A stretch of 64,000 nucleotides of DNA from an uncultured bacterium (GTDB taxonomy: Bacteria > Actinomycetota > Coriobacteriia > Coriobacteriales > Coriobacteriaceae), in NCBI GenBank assembly GCA_905216145.1, contig CAJMST010000004.1:82875-146874 (forward strand), read 5' to 3'. Shown here piece by piece: positions 23,440 to 31,422 of the stretch. The notes below the pieces were generated by a model. The model had not been told where the DNA came from. It ran no database searches and worked only from the letters and a program-made list of their open reading frames with translations. Both the position numbers and the translations under genes were made by a program. Position 1 is the stretch's first letter. Each line of letters starts with the position of its first letter.

Positions 23440-23721
23440 ATGATTGCATCGTATAAAGATGAGGATACCGAACGCTTTGCCATGGGTGTGCGGGTCAGGA
23501 GGTTCGTGCCCTTTGAGCGTGTTGCGTTGAGGAAGATTCGCCAACTGCAGGTTTGTGCTTCGCTTGATGATCTTCGCGTTCCGCCGGGCAATCGCCTGGA
23601 AGCTTTGAAGGGCGATCGTGCCGGTCAATATAGCATCCGTGTTAACGAGCGCTATCGGGTCTGTTTTGAGTGGAGACAGGAGATGGCTTGGAATGTCGAA
23701 ATCGTCGATTATCACAAGTGA
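23440..23721 (+). CDS. higB: HigB family toxin (RelE-like mRNA interferase)
   Basis: A 93-residue RelE-superfamily protein; HigB toxins cleave mRNA on the ribosome and are neutralised by HigA. The C-terminal half, PGNRLEALKGDRAGQYSIRVNERYRVCFEW, is the family signature with the catalytic arginine/tyrosine region. The N-terminal part carries an unusually basic RVRRFVPFERVALRKIRQL. The antitoxin gene overlaps its 3' end by 29 bases. Toxin-first order is typical of hig loci. Confidence 0.88.
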   Translation: MIASYKDEDTERFAMGVRVRRFVPFERVALRKIRQLQVCASLDDLRVPPGNRLEALKGDRAGQYSIRVNERYRVCFEWRQEMAWNVEIVDYHK

Positions 23722-24034
23722 TGAGACTTCGGCCGATTTGCTGTCGCCGGTGACTCCCGGTGAGCTTCTCAAAGAGGAGTTTCTTGTTCCCATGGGCATT
23801 TCTCAATATCGCCTTGCGAAAGAGACCGGGATTCCGGCTCAGCGTATCGGGCAGATTGTCTTGGGAAAACGTCGCGTGACGGCTGACACTGATCTTCGTC
23901 TTTGCCGATACTTTGGTCTGACGGATGGCTATTGGCTTCGCGCTCAGATGGCATTTGACCTTGAAGCCGAGAAAAGGCGGATCGAACCGGAACTCGATAA
24001 GATCGTTCCTGTTCAGCAGGCCATTGCGCTGTAG
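23693..24034 (+). CDS. higA: HigA family antitoxin
   Basis: A 113-residue HTH XRE protein. After a short disordered start the motif TPGELLKEEFLVPMGISQYRLAKETG and PAQRIGQIVLGKRRVTADT is typical of the HigA (VapI-like) DNA-binding antitoxin, which binds HigB and represses its own promoter. Start at 23693 is set by AGGAG ten bases upstream and by the family N-terminus; it overlaps higB. The tail FDLEAEKRRIEPELDKIVPV is normal for the family. Confidence 0.88.
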   Translation: MSKSSIITSDETSADLLSPVTPGELLKEEFLVPMGISQYRLAKETGIPAQRIGQIVLGKRRVTADTDLRLCRYFGLTDGYWLRAQMAFDLEAEKRRIEPELDKIVPVQQAIAL

Positions 24035-24063
24035 TGCTCAGAGATGATGGGGGTGGCGTGACG

Positions 24064-24387
24064 ATGAGGCGACGCCGACAGCCTGCCGTATATAGTCCGG
24101 GTGGATGCGGGTGCGGTTTGCTGCTGCTTCCGGTCATCGCTGTGAGCATTGGCGTAATGTTTGCGCTTGCCGGGTTGGCAGCAGCGGCACTCGTGTTGCT
24201 GATTGTGGCCATTGGCGTGACGATTTGGCTCTGCCGCAATCGCGAGCAACGCCATGCCGACGGTAAAACCAATGTCGGCTGGGTCGTCTTCCTGATCATG
24301 GTGTACCCGATGAGTGTCAGCTACCTGGCGTTCTTTGTCCTGTTGATGATCAGTGCTTTTACCGGGGAATCCGTCGCGGTCGGTTGA
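24064..24387 (+). CDS. small hypothetical membrane protein
   Basis: A 107-residue protein with a basic, cysteine/glycine-containing N-terminus (MRRRRQPAVYSPGGCGCG), one long double hydrophobic segment (about 17-55) and a third near 75-98. Nothing recognisable. The start at 24064 is favoured over 24034 because the longer form begins directly on the higA stop; neither has a strong ribosome site. It lies between higA and an unrelated gene and could be carried along with the toxin-antitoxin pair. Confidence 0.5.
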   Translation: MRRRRQPAVYSPGGCGCGLLLLPVIAVSIGVMFALAGLAAAALVLLIVAIGVTIWLCRNREQRHADGKTNVGWVVFLIMVYPMSVSYLAFFVLLMISAFTGESVAVG

Positions 24388-24492
24388 TGCACTGCCAGCA
24401 GACGGTCGCGCAAAGTGCGTTTGCTCGGTGTTTGGATAACTGCATTGGTCGTTTGCCGCAACCTTAGCTCTCAGCTAATGAATTCAAGTTCA

Positions 24493-24546
24493 ATCCTTCC
24501 TACGATGTGCTGTGTGCCGGCACGGTAGCCGGATCGTAGGAAGGAT
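24493..24546 (+). promoter_or_regulatory. hairpin that occludes the ribosome site of the next gene
   Basis: Perfect 14-bp inverted repeat 24493-24506 with 24533-24546. The right arm contains AGGAAGGA (24538-24545), the Shine-Dalgarno of the gene at 24552, so the folded leader would hide it. The 26-base loop holds the palindrome GTGCCGGCAC. Confidence 0.6.
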
Positions 24547-24551
24547 GAATA

Positions 24552-24995
24552 ATGGCAAAAGAGGGAAAGAAGCCGATCGGCAAGATTGTCCTAGGCATCA
24601 TCGTGGTGCTGGTTATTGCCGGTGCCGTGGGCTCTATGGGCGGCAACTCAACCGATTCGTCTGCGAGCGATTCGGCAAAACCTGCCGAGACGACACAGCA
24701 GGCTGAGGAGCAAAAAGAACCGCAAGAACCGTATACCATTGCTGACGAGGCTGAAGACACTTCCAATCAGTTTACCTATAAGATCACGGGCACGCTGACC
24801 AATAACACGGACAAGGAAAAGAGCTACATTCAGATTGAATATGTTCTGTATGATGCCGATGGCAACCAGGTTGGAACGGCTCTTGCAAACACCAATCATC
24901 TGAAGGCAGGCGGCTCCTGGAAGTTCGAGGCGCTGGGTACGGTGTCTCCCGACCAGGTTGCTAGCTGGGAGCGTTCGGACGTAAACGGTTTCTAG
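24552..24995 (+). CDS. membrane-anchored FxLYD-domain protein
   Basis: A 147-residue protein with a basic start (MAKEGKKPIGK), one membrane segment (about 11-30, IVLGIIVVLVIAGAVG), a Ser/Gln/Glu-rich spacer and a C-terminal FxLYD-type beta domain (FTYKITGTLTNNTDKEKSY then YVLYDADGNQVGTAL and GSWKFEALG). The domain would face the outside. FxLYD proteins are common surface proteins of Gram-positive bacteria; function is unknown. The ribosome site lies inside a stable hairpin, which implies controlled translation. Confidence 0.75.
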   Translation: MAKEGKKPIGKIVLGIIVVLVIAGAVGSMGGNSTDSSASDSAKPAETTQQAEEQKEPQEPYTIADEAEDTSNQFTYKITGTLTNNTDKEKSYIQIEYVLYDADGNQVGTALANTNHLKAGGSWKFEALGTVSPDQVASWERSDVNGF

Positions 24996-25027
24996 CATGT
25001 TGCATGCACTGGGGGAGGTGAAGTCGT

Positions 25028-25450
25028 ATGCCCGATAAAAAGCTGACTGAGGAGTTGCTCAACGAGCTTCTCGATGCGCCGAACATCGATGGCTATATCA
25101 GGGAGCACGACTTTGCCGCCCCGTCGCTTTCGGACTACCTGAAGCAGCTACTGCAGGAAAAGGGCTTGGAGCGCTCGCGCGTGGTTCGTATGGCCGATCT
25201 CAATGAGACCTTTGGCTATCAGATCTTTACCGGTGCGCGTCATCCGAGTCGCAATAAGGTGCTGCAGATTGCCTTTGCGATGGCGCTGACGCTCAAAGAG
25301 ACCAACCGTGCGCTGACGGCTGCAGGGGTAAGCGTCCTTAACTGCAAGGACCGCCGCGATGCGATTATCATCTTTTGCATCGATCGCGGGTGCAGCCTCC
25401 AAAAGGTCAACGAGGAGCTGTATCGCTTTGGCGAGGAGACGGTGAGTTAG
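25028..25450 (+). CDS. XRE-like helix-turn-helix protein
   Basis: A 140-residue cytoplasmic protein. Residues about 35-100 form a helix-turn-helix domain (SLSDYLKQLLQEKGLERSR, NETFGYQIFTGARHPSRNK, VLQIAFAMALTLKETNRAL), and the rest is a helical C-terminal extension. It stands about 100 bases before a membrane serine/threonine kinase gene on the same strand. The pairing suggests that the kinase modulates this regulator, which is inference from position. GGGGGAGG lies well placed before the ATG. Confidence 0.7.
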   Translation: MPDKKLTEELLNELLDAPNIDGYIREHDFAAPSLSDYLKQLLQEKGLERSRVVRMADLNETFGYQIFTGARHPSRNKVLQIAFAMALTLKETNRALTAAGVSVLNCKDRRDAIIIFCIDRGCSLQKVNEELYRFGEETVS

Positions 25451-25548
25451 CGGCTGATATCTGAGCTGGCGGAGCTGCCGAACAACGATGCAAACGAACG
25501 GGACGCGGATGCCATGGGGTGTCTGCGCCCTGCGCTATGATGGAGGCT

Positions 25549-26928
25549 ATGGATAATCAGACCCCAACATATTCCGATGACGAGCTGACCGCAGCGCTTG
25601 CCGAGCACCTGGCGTCGCTCGATCGTGACGACAGCTATCGCGTGGAGCGTGTACTTAAGCGCTCGTCCGTTGAAACAACCGAGCTTGTGTACTTTGAAGG
25701 AACCGGCGGCGGTTCGCTCGGCCCCTTTGTCCGTAAACGCATCGATGCTTCGGCTCAAATCGGCGGGGCATACGAGCGTCTGTTTGCCGCTCAGCGGGCA
25801 GGCAGGCGTTTTGAGCACCTGCCCAGAATCGTCGATTGTCGTCGTGTGGGCGACGAGCTCAACGTGGTTATGGAATACATCGAAGGGGAGACGCTCGGGG
25901 CGCTGGTGGACCGTCTGGGAGCCGCTCCCGATTATGCGCGTGAATTGTATCCTGCCCTATGCGATGCCGCGGGCGAGCTCCACGCTGGTTTTGCAATAGC
26001 GGGGGAGACGTCGGCGCCGGTGATCCATCGCGACCTCAAGCCGTCGAATATCATCGTGACAGGTGCCAACTATACGCCTGATGACGGCCTGACATTTTCA
26101 TCGCTGGTGATTATCGACTTGGGAATCGCCCGCGTATGGCGCGATGGCGCCGATGCCGACACCGTCAAGTTTGGCACGCGACCCTATGCGCCGCCCGAGC
26201 AGTATGGGTTTGGGCAGACGAGTGTGCGCAGCGATGTCTACGCACTTGGCGCCCTGTTGTTCTTCTGCTTGACGGGAGTCGACCCTAAACCAGGGCTCGA
26301 CATGCGCGAACAATGCGAGGCGCGCGGCGTTCCCACTCCACTTGCCGATGCCGTCTGCATGTCGATGGCGCTCGACCCGGCCAAGCGTTTTGCGAGTGCG
26401 GAAGCGTTGGGACGGGCGACGCGCGCGGCATACGATCTGAGTCGCCCCGTGCGGCCTCCTGCGCCTGCGCCTGTCCGTACTCCGGCCTCGGAGACGGTGT
26501 TGACGCCCCAAGGGCTCCAGAACCCCACAGGGCTTCCTAGGCCTGCCGCCTCCGCTGCATGCGGTCTGCTCTCTCGCGTTCCGGAGTCTCTGGGGCGCAT
26601 TTGGAATACGCTCGTCTACTTCTCGCTGCTTGTGTTCTTTGCTGGAAGTCACTTTGCCGTCTTTCACCCCACTGGAGCAAACCAAAGCTACCCGACGTGG
26701 CTTCTCATAATCGAGTATTTTTTCTTTGTCGATGGCCTTATGGTGCTTATGCATTTTGCGCTGCTCGATAAGCGCCGTCTTCGTCGGCGATTCGCACTGC
26801 TCGACAGCTATCGCGGCAAGAAACTCGCGAAACTCTGGCTCAAGGCATTGGGTGTGCTGCTCCTATGCATGATCGTCATAGTCGCGGTTGCCAATGCGAC
26901 CGGCGTCGTCGATACCTCCGCTACCTAA
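25549..26928 (+). CDS. serine/threonine protein kinase with C-terminal membrane segments
   Basis: A 459-residue eukaryotic-like kinase. Catalytic loop HRDLKPSNI, metal motif IIDLGIAR (DLG in place of DFG, common in bacteria), activation-end APPEQYG and VRSDVYALGALLFF are all present; the hinge is VVMEYIEGETLG. Residues about 300-345 are a Pro/Ala-rich linker; three hydrophobic segments follow (about 355-375, 388-408, 430-452). The kinase domain therefore faces the cytoplasm with only short loops outside and no PASTA or other sensor domain, so the input signal is unclear. Start at 25549 follows GGAGG. A terminator follows. Confidence 0.85.
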   Translation: MDNQTPTYSDDELTAALAEHLASLDRDDSYRVERVLKRSSVETTELVYFEGTGGGSLGPFVRKRIDASAQIGGAYERLFAAQRAGRRFEHLPRIVDCRRVGDELNVVMEYIEGETLGALVDRLGAAPDYARELYPALCDAAGELHAGFAIAGETSAPVIHRDLKPSNIIVTGANYTPDDGLTFSSLVIIDLGIARVWRDGADADTVKFGTRPYAPPEQYGFGQTSVRSDVYALGALLFFCLTGVDPKPGLDMREQCEARGVPTPLADAVCMSMALDPAKRFASAEALGRATRAAYDLSRPVRPPAPAPVRTPASETVLTPQGLQNPTGLPRPAASAACGLLSRVPESLGRIWNTLVYFSLLVFFAGSHFAVFHPTGANQSYPTWLLIIEYFFFVDGLMVLMHFALLDKRRLRRRFALLDSYRGKKLAKLWLKALGVLLLCMIVIVAVANATGVVDTSAT

Positions 26929-26932
26929 AAGA

Positions 26933-26955
26933 AAAGGGCCCCGTTGGGGCCCTTT
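26933..26955. terminator. bidirectional terminator between converging genes
   Basis: Perfect 10-bp stem (26933-26942 with 26946-26955), loop GTT, A and T tracts at the two feet. Confidence 0.8.
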
Positions 26956-26965
26956 GCAGTTGCAC

Positions 26966-28099
26966 TTAGATGCGGTTCATCTGAGCGGCGACTTTGTTGT
27001 ACCAGTCCTGCCACGTGGGCGGGCAGTACTTTTTGGCCGCAGCCGGGGTAAGGGTGGAGCCGTAGTTGGCGCCCAGATAGGCAACGTGAGCGGAGATGCC
27101 CTCGCTCCAGCTGCCAAAGCTGCGCCAACCGCCGCCACGTGCACTCCAGCCCCAGGCGTTATAAGAATTGGCGCAATAAGCACCCTTTGTGCTCTCGATG
27201 CAGGCGATGGCGGGGGACCAACGGGGGTCGACACCGGTATTCCAAGCGGCGACGGCAAAGTTGTAGCCCTGGCCTGCCATGGGGGAGCCGGCGAGATAAT
27301 TGTCGATGCGGCTCGTCCACTCATTAATGAACGAATCGTAATCGGAACTACCGGTATTGGAGTTGTTCACCGTGGTGTCGATGGTGGTGTTGGTGTTGGT
27401 GGCCTGGCTGCTGGAATTGCTGCCGCTTACGCCCTCGCCCGAGAGCTTCTCGGCGGCAGCGGCCTTATCGGCCTCAAGCTTGGCAAGCTCGGCGGCATTT
27501 TCCTGCTCGGCTTTTGCCTGTGCCTCGCTGCGGAGCTGCTGGGCCTGCGCCAGCGCATCCTCGGCGTTTTTCTGCTGCGCCTCAAGCTGAGACTTGGCCT
27601 GCTGGAGCTCGGCCTTGTTCTGCGCGAGTTCGGTTTGCATGTTATTAAGCTCTTCGATCTCGTCGACGCTCGAGCTCGTGATCTGGTTGGTGTATTTGCA
27701 GGTCGTGATGAACTCACCCAGGCTCTGCGCGTTGACCAGGAAGCTCACGATGGGATTGGTGCCCTTCTGATACTTGTACAGATCGCGCATGGCGGAGCTT
27801 GCCTTGGCCTGCTGCTCGGGAAGCTTGGCCTCGATTTCCTCGATGCTTGTCTCATTGGAGTCAATCTGCTTTTGCAGGTCATCGAGTTTGGTGCGGGCGT
27901 CGTTGTAGGCGCTCGTGGCGGCTTCGATCTTCTGCTGGGCTGCGGAAAGCTGGTCCTGCGTTGCCTGCGAGGCGGCATACGCCGCAACGGGGGAGAGCAT
28001 CGGCGTGGCCGTCAGCGCAACGGCGAGCGCGGCGCTCGTGATGATACGAGCCGGCTTCGACGCAATGAGCGCTGCGGTGCGATGATTCGAATGCTGCAT
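26966..28099 (-). CDS. secreted PcsB-like coiled-coil protein with lysozyme-like C-domain
   Basis: A 377-residue exported protein. A signal peptide ends near residue 43 (ALTATPMLSPVAAYA). Residues about 45-220 form a long coiled coil (QDQLSAAQQKIEAATSAYND through KSQLEAQQKNAED), as in PcsB/RipA-type hydrolase partners that are driven by FtsEX. After a Ser/Asn/Thr-rich linker the last 120 residues (SRIDNYLAGSPMAGQGY, SPAIACIESTKGAYC, NAWGWSARGGGWRSF) look like a lysozyme- or transglycosylase-type fold with the catalytic glutamate in ACIES. A peptidoglycan-cleaving role at division is inferred. Start at 28099 follows AGAGGG. Confidence 0.8.
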   Translation of the reverse strand: MQHSNHRTAALIASKPARIITSAALAVALTATPMLSPVAAYAASQATQDQLSAAQQKIEAATSAYNDARTKLDDLQKQIDSNETSIEEIEAKLPEQQAKASSAMRDLYKYQKGTNPIVSFLVNAQSLGEFITTCKYTNQITSSSVDEIEELNNMQTELAQNKAELQQAKSQLEAQQKNAEDALAQAQQLRSEAQAKAEQENAAELAKLEADKAAAAEKLSGEGVSGSNSSSQATNTNTTIDTTVNNSNTGSSDYDSFINEWTSRIDNYLAGSPMAGQGYNFAVAAWNTGVDPRWSPAIACIESTKGAYCANSYNAWGWSARGGGWRSFGSWSEGISAHVAYLGANYGSTLTPAAAKKYCPPTWQDWYNKVAAQMNRI

Positions 28100-28162
28100 C
28101 CAGTCCCTCTGCAATCAATCGTAGGTTATGGTTCGAACGGTATTCTACTACTGCTTTCGACC

Positions 28163-28206
28163 TCAACTTGAACCTTAAAGGTTCCAAAGGGTCAAGTTGA
28201 ACTTGA
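28163..28206. promoter_or_regulatory. palindrome cluster before the PcsB-like gene
   Basis: GAACCTTAAAGGTTC (28170-28184) and TCAAGTTGAACTTGA (28192-28206) are perfect odd palindromes, and TCAACTTGA (28163-28171) is the inverse of the left half of the second. They lie 60-110 bases before the start codon, where a regulator could bind. Confidence 0.5.
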
Positions 28207-28332
28207 GACTTTGGCTTTGACCTGCAGTTATGATGAATTGTTGAGAAACCATAGAGTTCAACTTTAACGTTACGGGGCCTGTTTGAGAGGAGTTTTGGGC
28301 TGTAAAAGCTATCTCAACGTGGGGTTTTACAA

Positions 28333-28965
28333 CTACAGCGTGCCCTTCTGGCGAGCCTGCTCAATCTCTTCGAGGGCCTCGGCGGGGGTGAACGAACAAG
28401 TGCCGTCGCCGAGTTTGACTACCTGGATTTCGTCGCCGGTATGGACCTCTCCGCCCTTTAGTACCACGACGAAAACGCCCTCGTGGGGAAAGATGCAGTC
28501 GCCAGCGAGATAGTAGATGGCGCAACGGGTGTGGCAGACCTTGCCGATTTGGCTGATTTCGACAAGCACCTCGCTGCCAAGCTTGAGCTGCGTGCCCAAG
28601 GGGAGCGAGAGCAGGTTGATGCCCCGGGTTGTGAAGTTCTCTCCAAAGTCACCCTCGTGCACATCGAGCCCGCGTGCCTGCGCCGTCTGGATGGACTCCG
28701 CGGCTAAAAAAGAGACCTGGCGGTGCCAATGTCCGGCGTGCGCATCGGTAGCGAGGCCAAATTGCTCGATGACGGTGTCGTGCCCGTCGGCGACGGGTGA
28801 CTTGCGCGTGCCTTTGTGCTCCGACGTGTTGATTGAGACGATACGGGCAGGCCCGTTGTAAGCATCGTTTGCGGTGCGTAGGGGAGCTGCCGTTTGGGCA
28901 CGATCTGCAAGTTCGCGCTTGGCGGCGTCAATGATGGGGTTGTTGATCGGATGAGCCTGGGGCAC
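28333..28965 (-). CDS. MOSC domain protein
   Basis: A 210-residue protein with a MOSC domain (YiiM/MoaC-fused type), beta-rich and found in molybdenum-cofactor sulfurases and detoxifying reductases. Seen are GPARIVSINTSEHKGTRKSP, then FGLATDAHAGHWHRQVSFLAAE, GDFGENFTTRG and the conserved cysteine in IGKVCHTRC. Small stand-alone MOSC proteins may carry sulfur or act on N-hydroxylated bases. The first 35 residues are an extra helical segment. It forms a probable single-gene unit. Confidence 0.87.
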   Translation of the reverse strand: MPQAHPINNPIIDAAKRELADRAQTAAPLRTANDAYNGPARIVSINTSEHKGTRKSPVADGHDTVIEQFGLATDAHAGHWHRQVSFLAAESIQTAQARGLDVHEGDFGENFTTRGINLLSLPLGTQLKLGSEVLVEISQIGKVCHTRCAIYYLAGDCIFPHEGVFVVVLKGGEVHTGDEIQVVKLGDGTCSFTPAEALEEIEQARQKGTL

Positions 28966-29054
28966 GGTGCACCTTTCGACGGGGCGGGTTACATGTTGAA
29001 TCCTACAACAATGGTAGGTTCATTGCCCATTGTCATACAACGGTGAGCGCCGTC

Positions 29055-29090
29055 TTCGTGCTGGCCTCCGTGCTGGCCTTCGTGCTGGAC
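29055..29090. repeat. three tandem 12-base units
   Basis: TTCGTGCTGGCC, TCCGTGCTGGCC and TTCGTGCTGGAC follow each other in the divergent intergenic region before the ATP-grasp gene. The array does not continue and no frame using it is credible. Confidence 0.6.
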
Positions 29091-29209
29091 GATTACGTCG
29101 ATTGCCATAGATACGGTGGAGCTTTGGGCGCCGGCGGCTTGGCACGCTAGAATAAATCAGTTGCGCAAAGACCGCCCGTTGTGTGGGCAGTTCATGATAG
29201 GAAGTTTCC

Positions 29210-30466
29210 ATGGCATTGCAATTTACAGAGCGCGAGTTTATCCCCGTGCTGCTCGGTGGCGACATCAACGCCTATTCGGTGGCGCGCGCCTTCTACGAGG
29301 AGTACCAGGTCAAGAGTCTGGTCTTTGGCAAGTATCAGACGGGTCCCGCGTACCGCAGCCAGATTATCGACTACACGCCCAACGTGGATATCGACACCAT
29401 GCCCGTGATGCTCAAAACCGTCAACGGCATTGCCCAAGCGCATGCCGACAAGACGATTGTCCTTGTGGGCTGTGGCGACAACTATGTTGCCCTCGTGGCT
29501 CAGGCCAAGGATGCTCATGAGCTGGCGGATAACATCGTCGCTCCCTACGCGCCCTACAGCATGCTCGAGCAGTGCCAGAAGAAGGAGATCTTCTACGAGC
29601 TGTGCGAGAAGCATGGCGTGCCTTATCCGCATACCTTTACCTTCACCATGGCGATGCTGAACGCCCAAGGCGAGGCACCTGCCGAGGTGCTCGACCAGAT
29701 TGATTTTCCCTACCCGATGATTCTGAAGCCTTCTGACGGCATCATGTGGTGGCAGCACGAGTTCGAGGGCCAGAAGAAGGCCTATGAGATTGCCGACCGC
29801 GCCGAGCTGGAACAGGTCATTCGCGATTCGTATGCCAGCGGCTACACCGACGACCTGATCTTGCAGGATCGCGTGCCCGGCAACGACGAGTACATGCGCG
29901 TGCTCACCAGTTATTCCGACCGCAACGGCAAGGTGCGCATGATGTGCCTGGGCCATGTGCTGCTCGAGGAGCATCAGCCTCACGGCGTCGGCAACCACGC
30001 CTGTATCATCACCGAGCCCAATGACGAGCTCATGGGCGGCGTGCGCAAGCTACTCGAGGACCTTCACTTTGTGGGCTATTCCAACTTTGACGTTAAGTAC
30101 GACGAGCGCGACGGCTCGTTTAAGTTCTTCGATTTCAACACGCGCCAGGGCCGCAGCAACTACTATGTCACTAACAGTGGTTTTAACGTTGCCAAGTATG
30201 TGGTGGACGAGTATGTGTTCAACCGCCCGTTTGAGCCGGAGTTTGTGACGGCGCAGGACGAGGCGCTGTGGATGGTCGTCCCCATGGGCGTCGTCGACAA
30301 GTACGTCAAGGATCCCGAGCTGCGTGCTAAGGTGCATCGCCTGGACAAGGAAGGCAAGGGCGCCGACCCTTCGTTTATGAAGGGCGACTTTGTCTTTAAC
30401 CGCTGGCTGCGCATGTGGCACACCAAGCTGTGCCACTTTAAGCTGTTCAAGACGTATTACAAGTAG
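29210..30466 (+). CDS. ATP-grasp ligase, probable D-aspartate ligase
   Basis: A 418-residue cytoplasmic ATP-grasp enzyme. Its start, REFIPVLLGGDINAYSVARAFYEEY, closely resembles the D-aspartate ligase Asl of enterococci, which adds D-Asp to the third residue of the peptidoglycan stem as the cross-bridge. ATP-binding stretches are YPMILKPSDGIMWW, LILQDRVPGNDEYMRV and FFDFNTRQGRSNYY. The next gene encodes an Asp/Glu-type racemase, the enzyme needed to supply D-aspartate; this strongly supports the assignment. GATAGGAAG stands before the start. Confidence 0.82.
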   Translation: MALQFTEREFIPVLLGGDINAYSVARAFYEEYQVKSLVFGKYQTGPAYRSQIIDYTPNVDIDTMPVMLKTVNGIAQAHADKTIVLVGCGDNYVALVAQAKDAHELADNIVAPYAPYSMLEQCQKKEIFYELCEKHGVPYPHTFTFTMAMLNAQGEAPAEVLDQIDFPYPMILKPSDGIMWWQHEFEGQKKAYEIADRAELEQVIRDSYASGYTDDLILQDRVPGNDEYMRVLTSYSDRNGKVRMMCLGHVLLEEHQPHGVGNHACIITEPNDELMGGVRKLLEDLHFVGYSNFDVKYDERDGSFKFFDFNTRQGRSNYYVTNSGFNVAKYVVDEYVFNRPFEPEFVTAQDEALWMVVPMGVVDKYVKDPELRAKVHRLDKEGKGADPSFMKGDFVFNRWLRMWHTKLCHFKLFKTYYK

Positions 30467-30475
30467 ATGAGTGCG

Positions 30476-30505
30476 GCGCCCGTCCGGTTTACATCGGGCG
30501 GGCGC
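30476..30505 (+). other. hairpin between the ligase and racemase genes
   Basis: 11-bp GC-rich stem (30476-30486 with 30495-30505), no T tract. It may tune expression of the second gene. Confidence 0.45.
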
Positions 30506-30550
30506 GGGTATGATACGCGCAATTGCGCAAGCGTCACCAAGGAGGCGGCG

Positions 30551-31297
30551 ATGGAAAAGCTGGGAGTTATCGGCGGCATGGGCGCCGAGGCCACGTCGTA
30601 TTACTACGACCAGGTGGTGCGTCATACGGCTGCTGCCTGCGATCAGGAACATATCGACATGGTGGTGCTCTCCAAGTCGACCATGCCCGACCGCACGTTG
30701 GCAATTAAGACCGGCGAGCATGCCAAGCTGCTGGCGACCATGAAAGAGTGTGCCCAGGCACTCGAGTCGCTGGGCTGTGCGCACATTGCCATTCCCTGCA
30801 ACACGTCGCACTACTTCTACGACCAGATCCAGTCGTTTACCACAGTGCCGATTATCCACATGCCGCGTGAGTCGGTGCGCTATGCTCTGGCCGGTGCGGT
30901 GATGGGGGAGTGCGAGTTCGATCCCAACCTGAGTATGCCGGCCGAGCCGGTGCACAAGATTGGCATCATGGGCACCGACGGAACCGTGGGCGCGGGCGTC
31001 TACGGCCGCGAATGTAAGGCTGCGGGTGTTGAGGTCGTCTATCCCAGCGAGAAACGTCAGAACGATGTGATGTCGCTTATCTACGATGATGTGAAGGCCG
31101 GACGTGAGCCCGATATGGATAAGTTCGACCGCGTGATGTGGGAGTTCGCCCGTAGCGGCTGCGACCGCGTCATTCTGGCCTGCACCGAGCTCTCGGTGCT
31201 GCAAAAGTACCGAGAGATGCCCGAGATCACCCTCGACGCCATGGACGTCCTGGTGCGCGAATCCATCATCCGCAGCGGCGCCCCCTACCGCCTCTAG
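30551..31297 (+). CDS. aspartate/glutamate racemase family protein
   Basis: A 248-residue PLP-independent racemase. The two catalytic cysteines are in AIPCNTSHYF and LACTELSVL; the N-terminus MEKLGVIGGMGAEATSYYYD is that of aspartate racemases. It would make D-aspartate from L-aspartate for the neighbouring ATP-grasp ligase. Start at 30551 is set by AAGGAGG. Length fits the family. Broad-specificity amino-acid racemase activity cannot be excluded. Confidence 0.88.
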   Translation: MEKLGVIGGMGAEATSYYYDQVVRHTAAACDQEHIDMVVLSKSTMPDRTLAIKTGEHAKLLATMKECAQALESLGCAHIAIPCNTSHYFYDQIQSFTTVPIIHMPRESVRYALAGAVMGECEFDPNLSMPAEPVHKIGIMGTDGTVGAGVYGRECKAAGVEVVYPSEKRQNDVMSLIYDDVKAGREPDMDKFDRVMWEFARSGCDRVILACTELSVLQKYREMPEITLDAMDVLVRESIIRSGAPYRL

Positions 31298-31356
31298 CTT
31301 CCGACCCGCCAAAAAGGGACAGGTTTATTTTGGTAGGTTTTATCTGGTGAAACAGT

Positions 31357-31394
31357 AAAGGCCTCGGCTCGTTTGGTGCGAGCCGAGGCCTTTT
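31357..31394. terminator. bidirectional terminator between converging operons
   Basis: Perfect 15-bp stem (31357-31371 with 31379-31393), seven-base loop, T run after and A run before. Confidence 0.9.
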
Positions 31395-31422
31395 GCGTTA
31401 GGCGGTTGGTGCTGACGATGAG

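Noticed and set aside
29020..29268. 82-codon minus-strand frame with Arg/Pro/Ala repeats
   Set aside because: The repeats come from the three tandem 12-base units; the frame runs into the start of the ligase gene and has no ribosome site.
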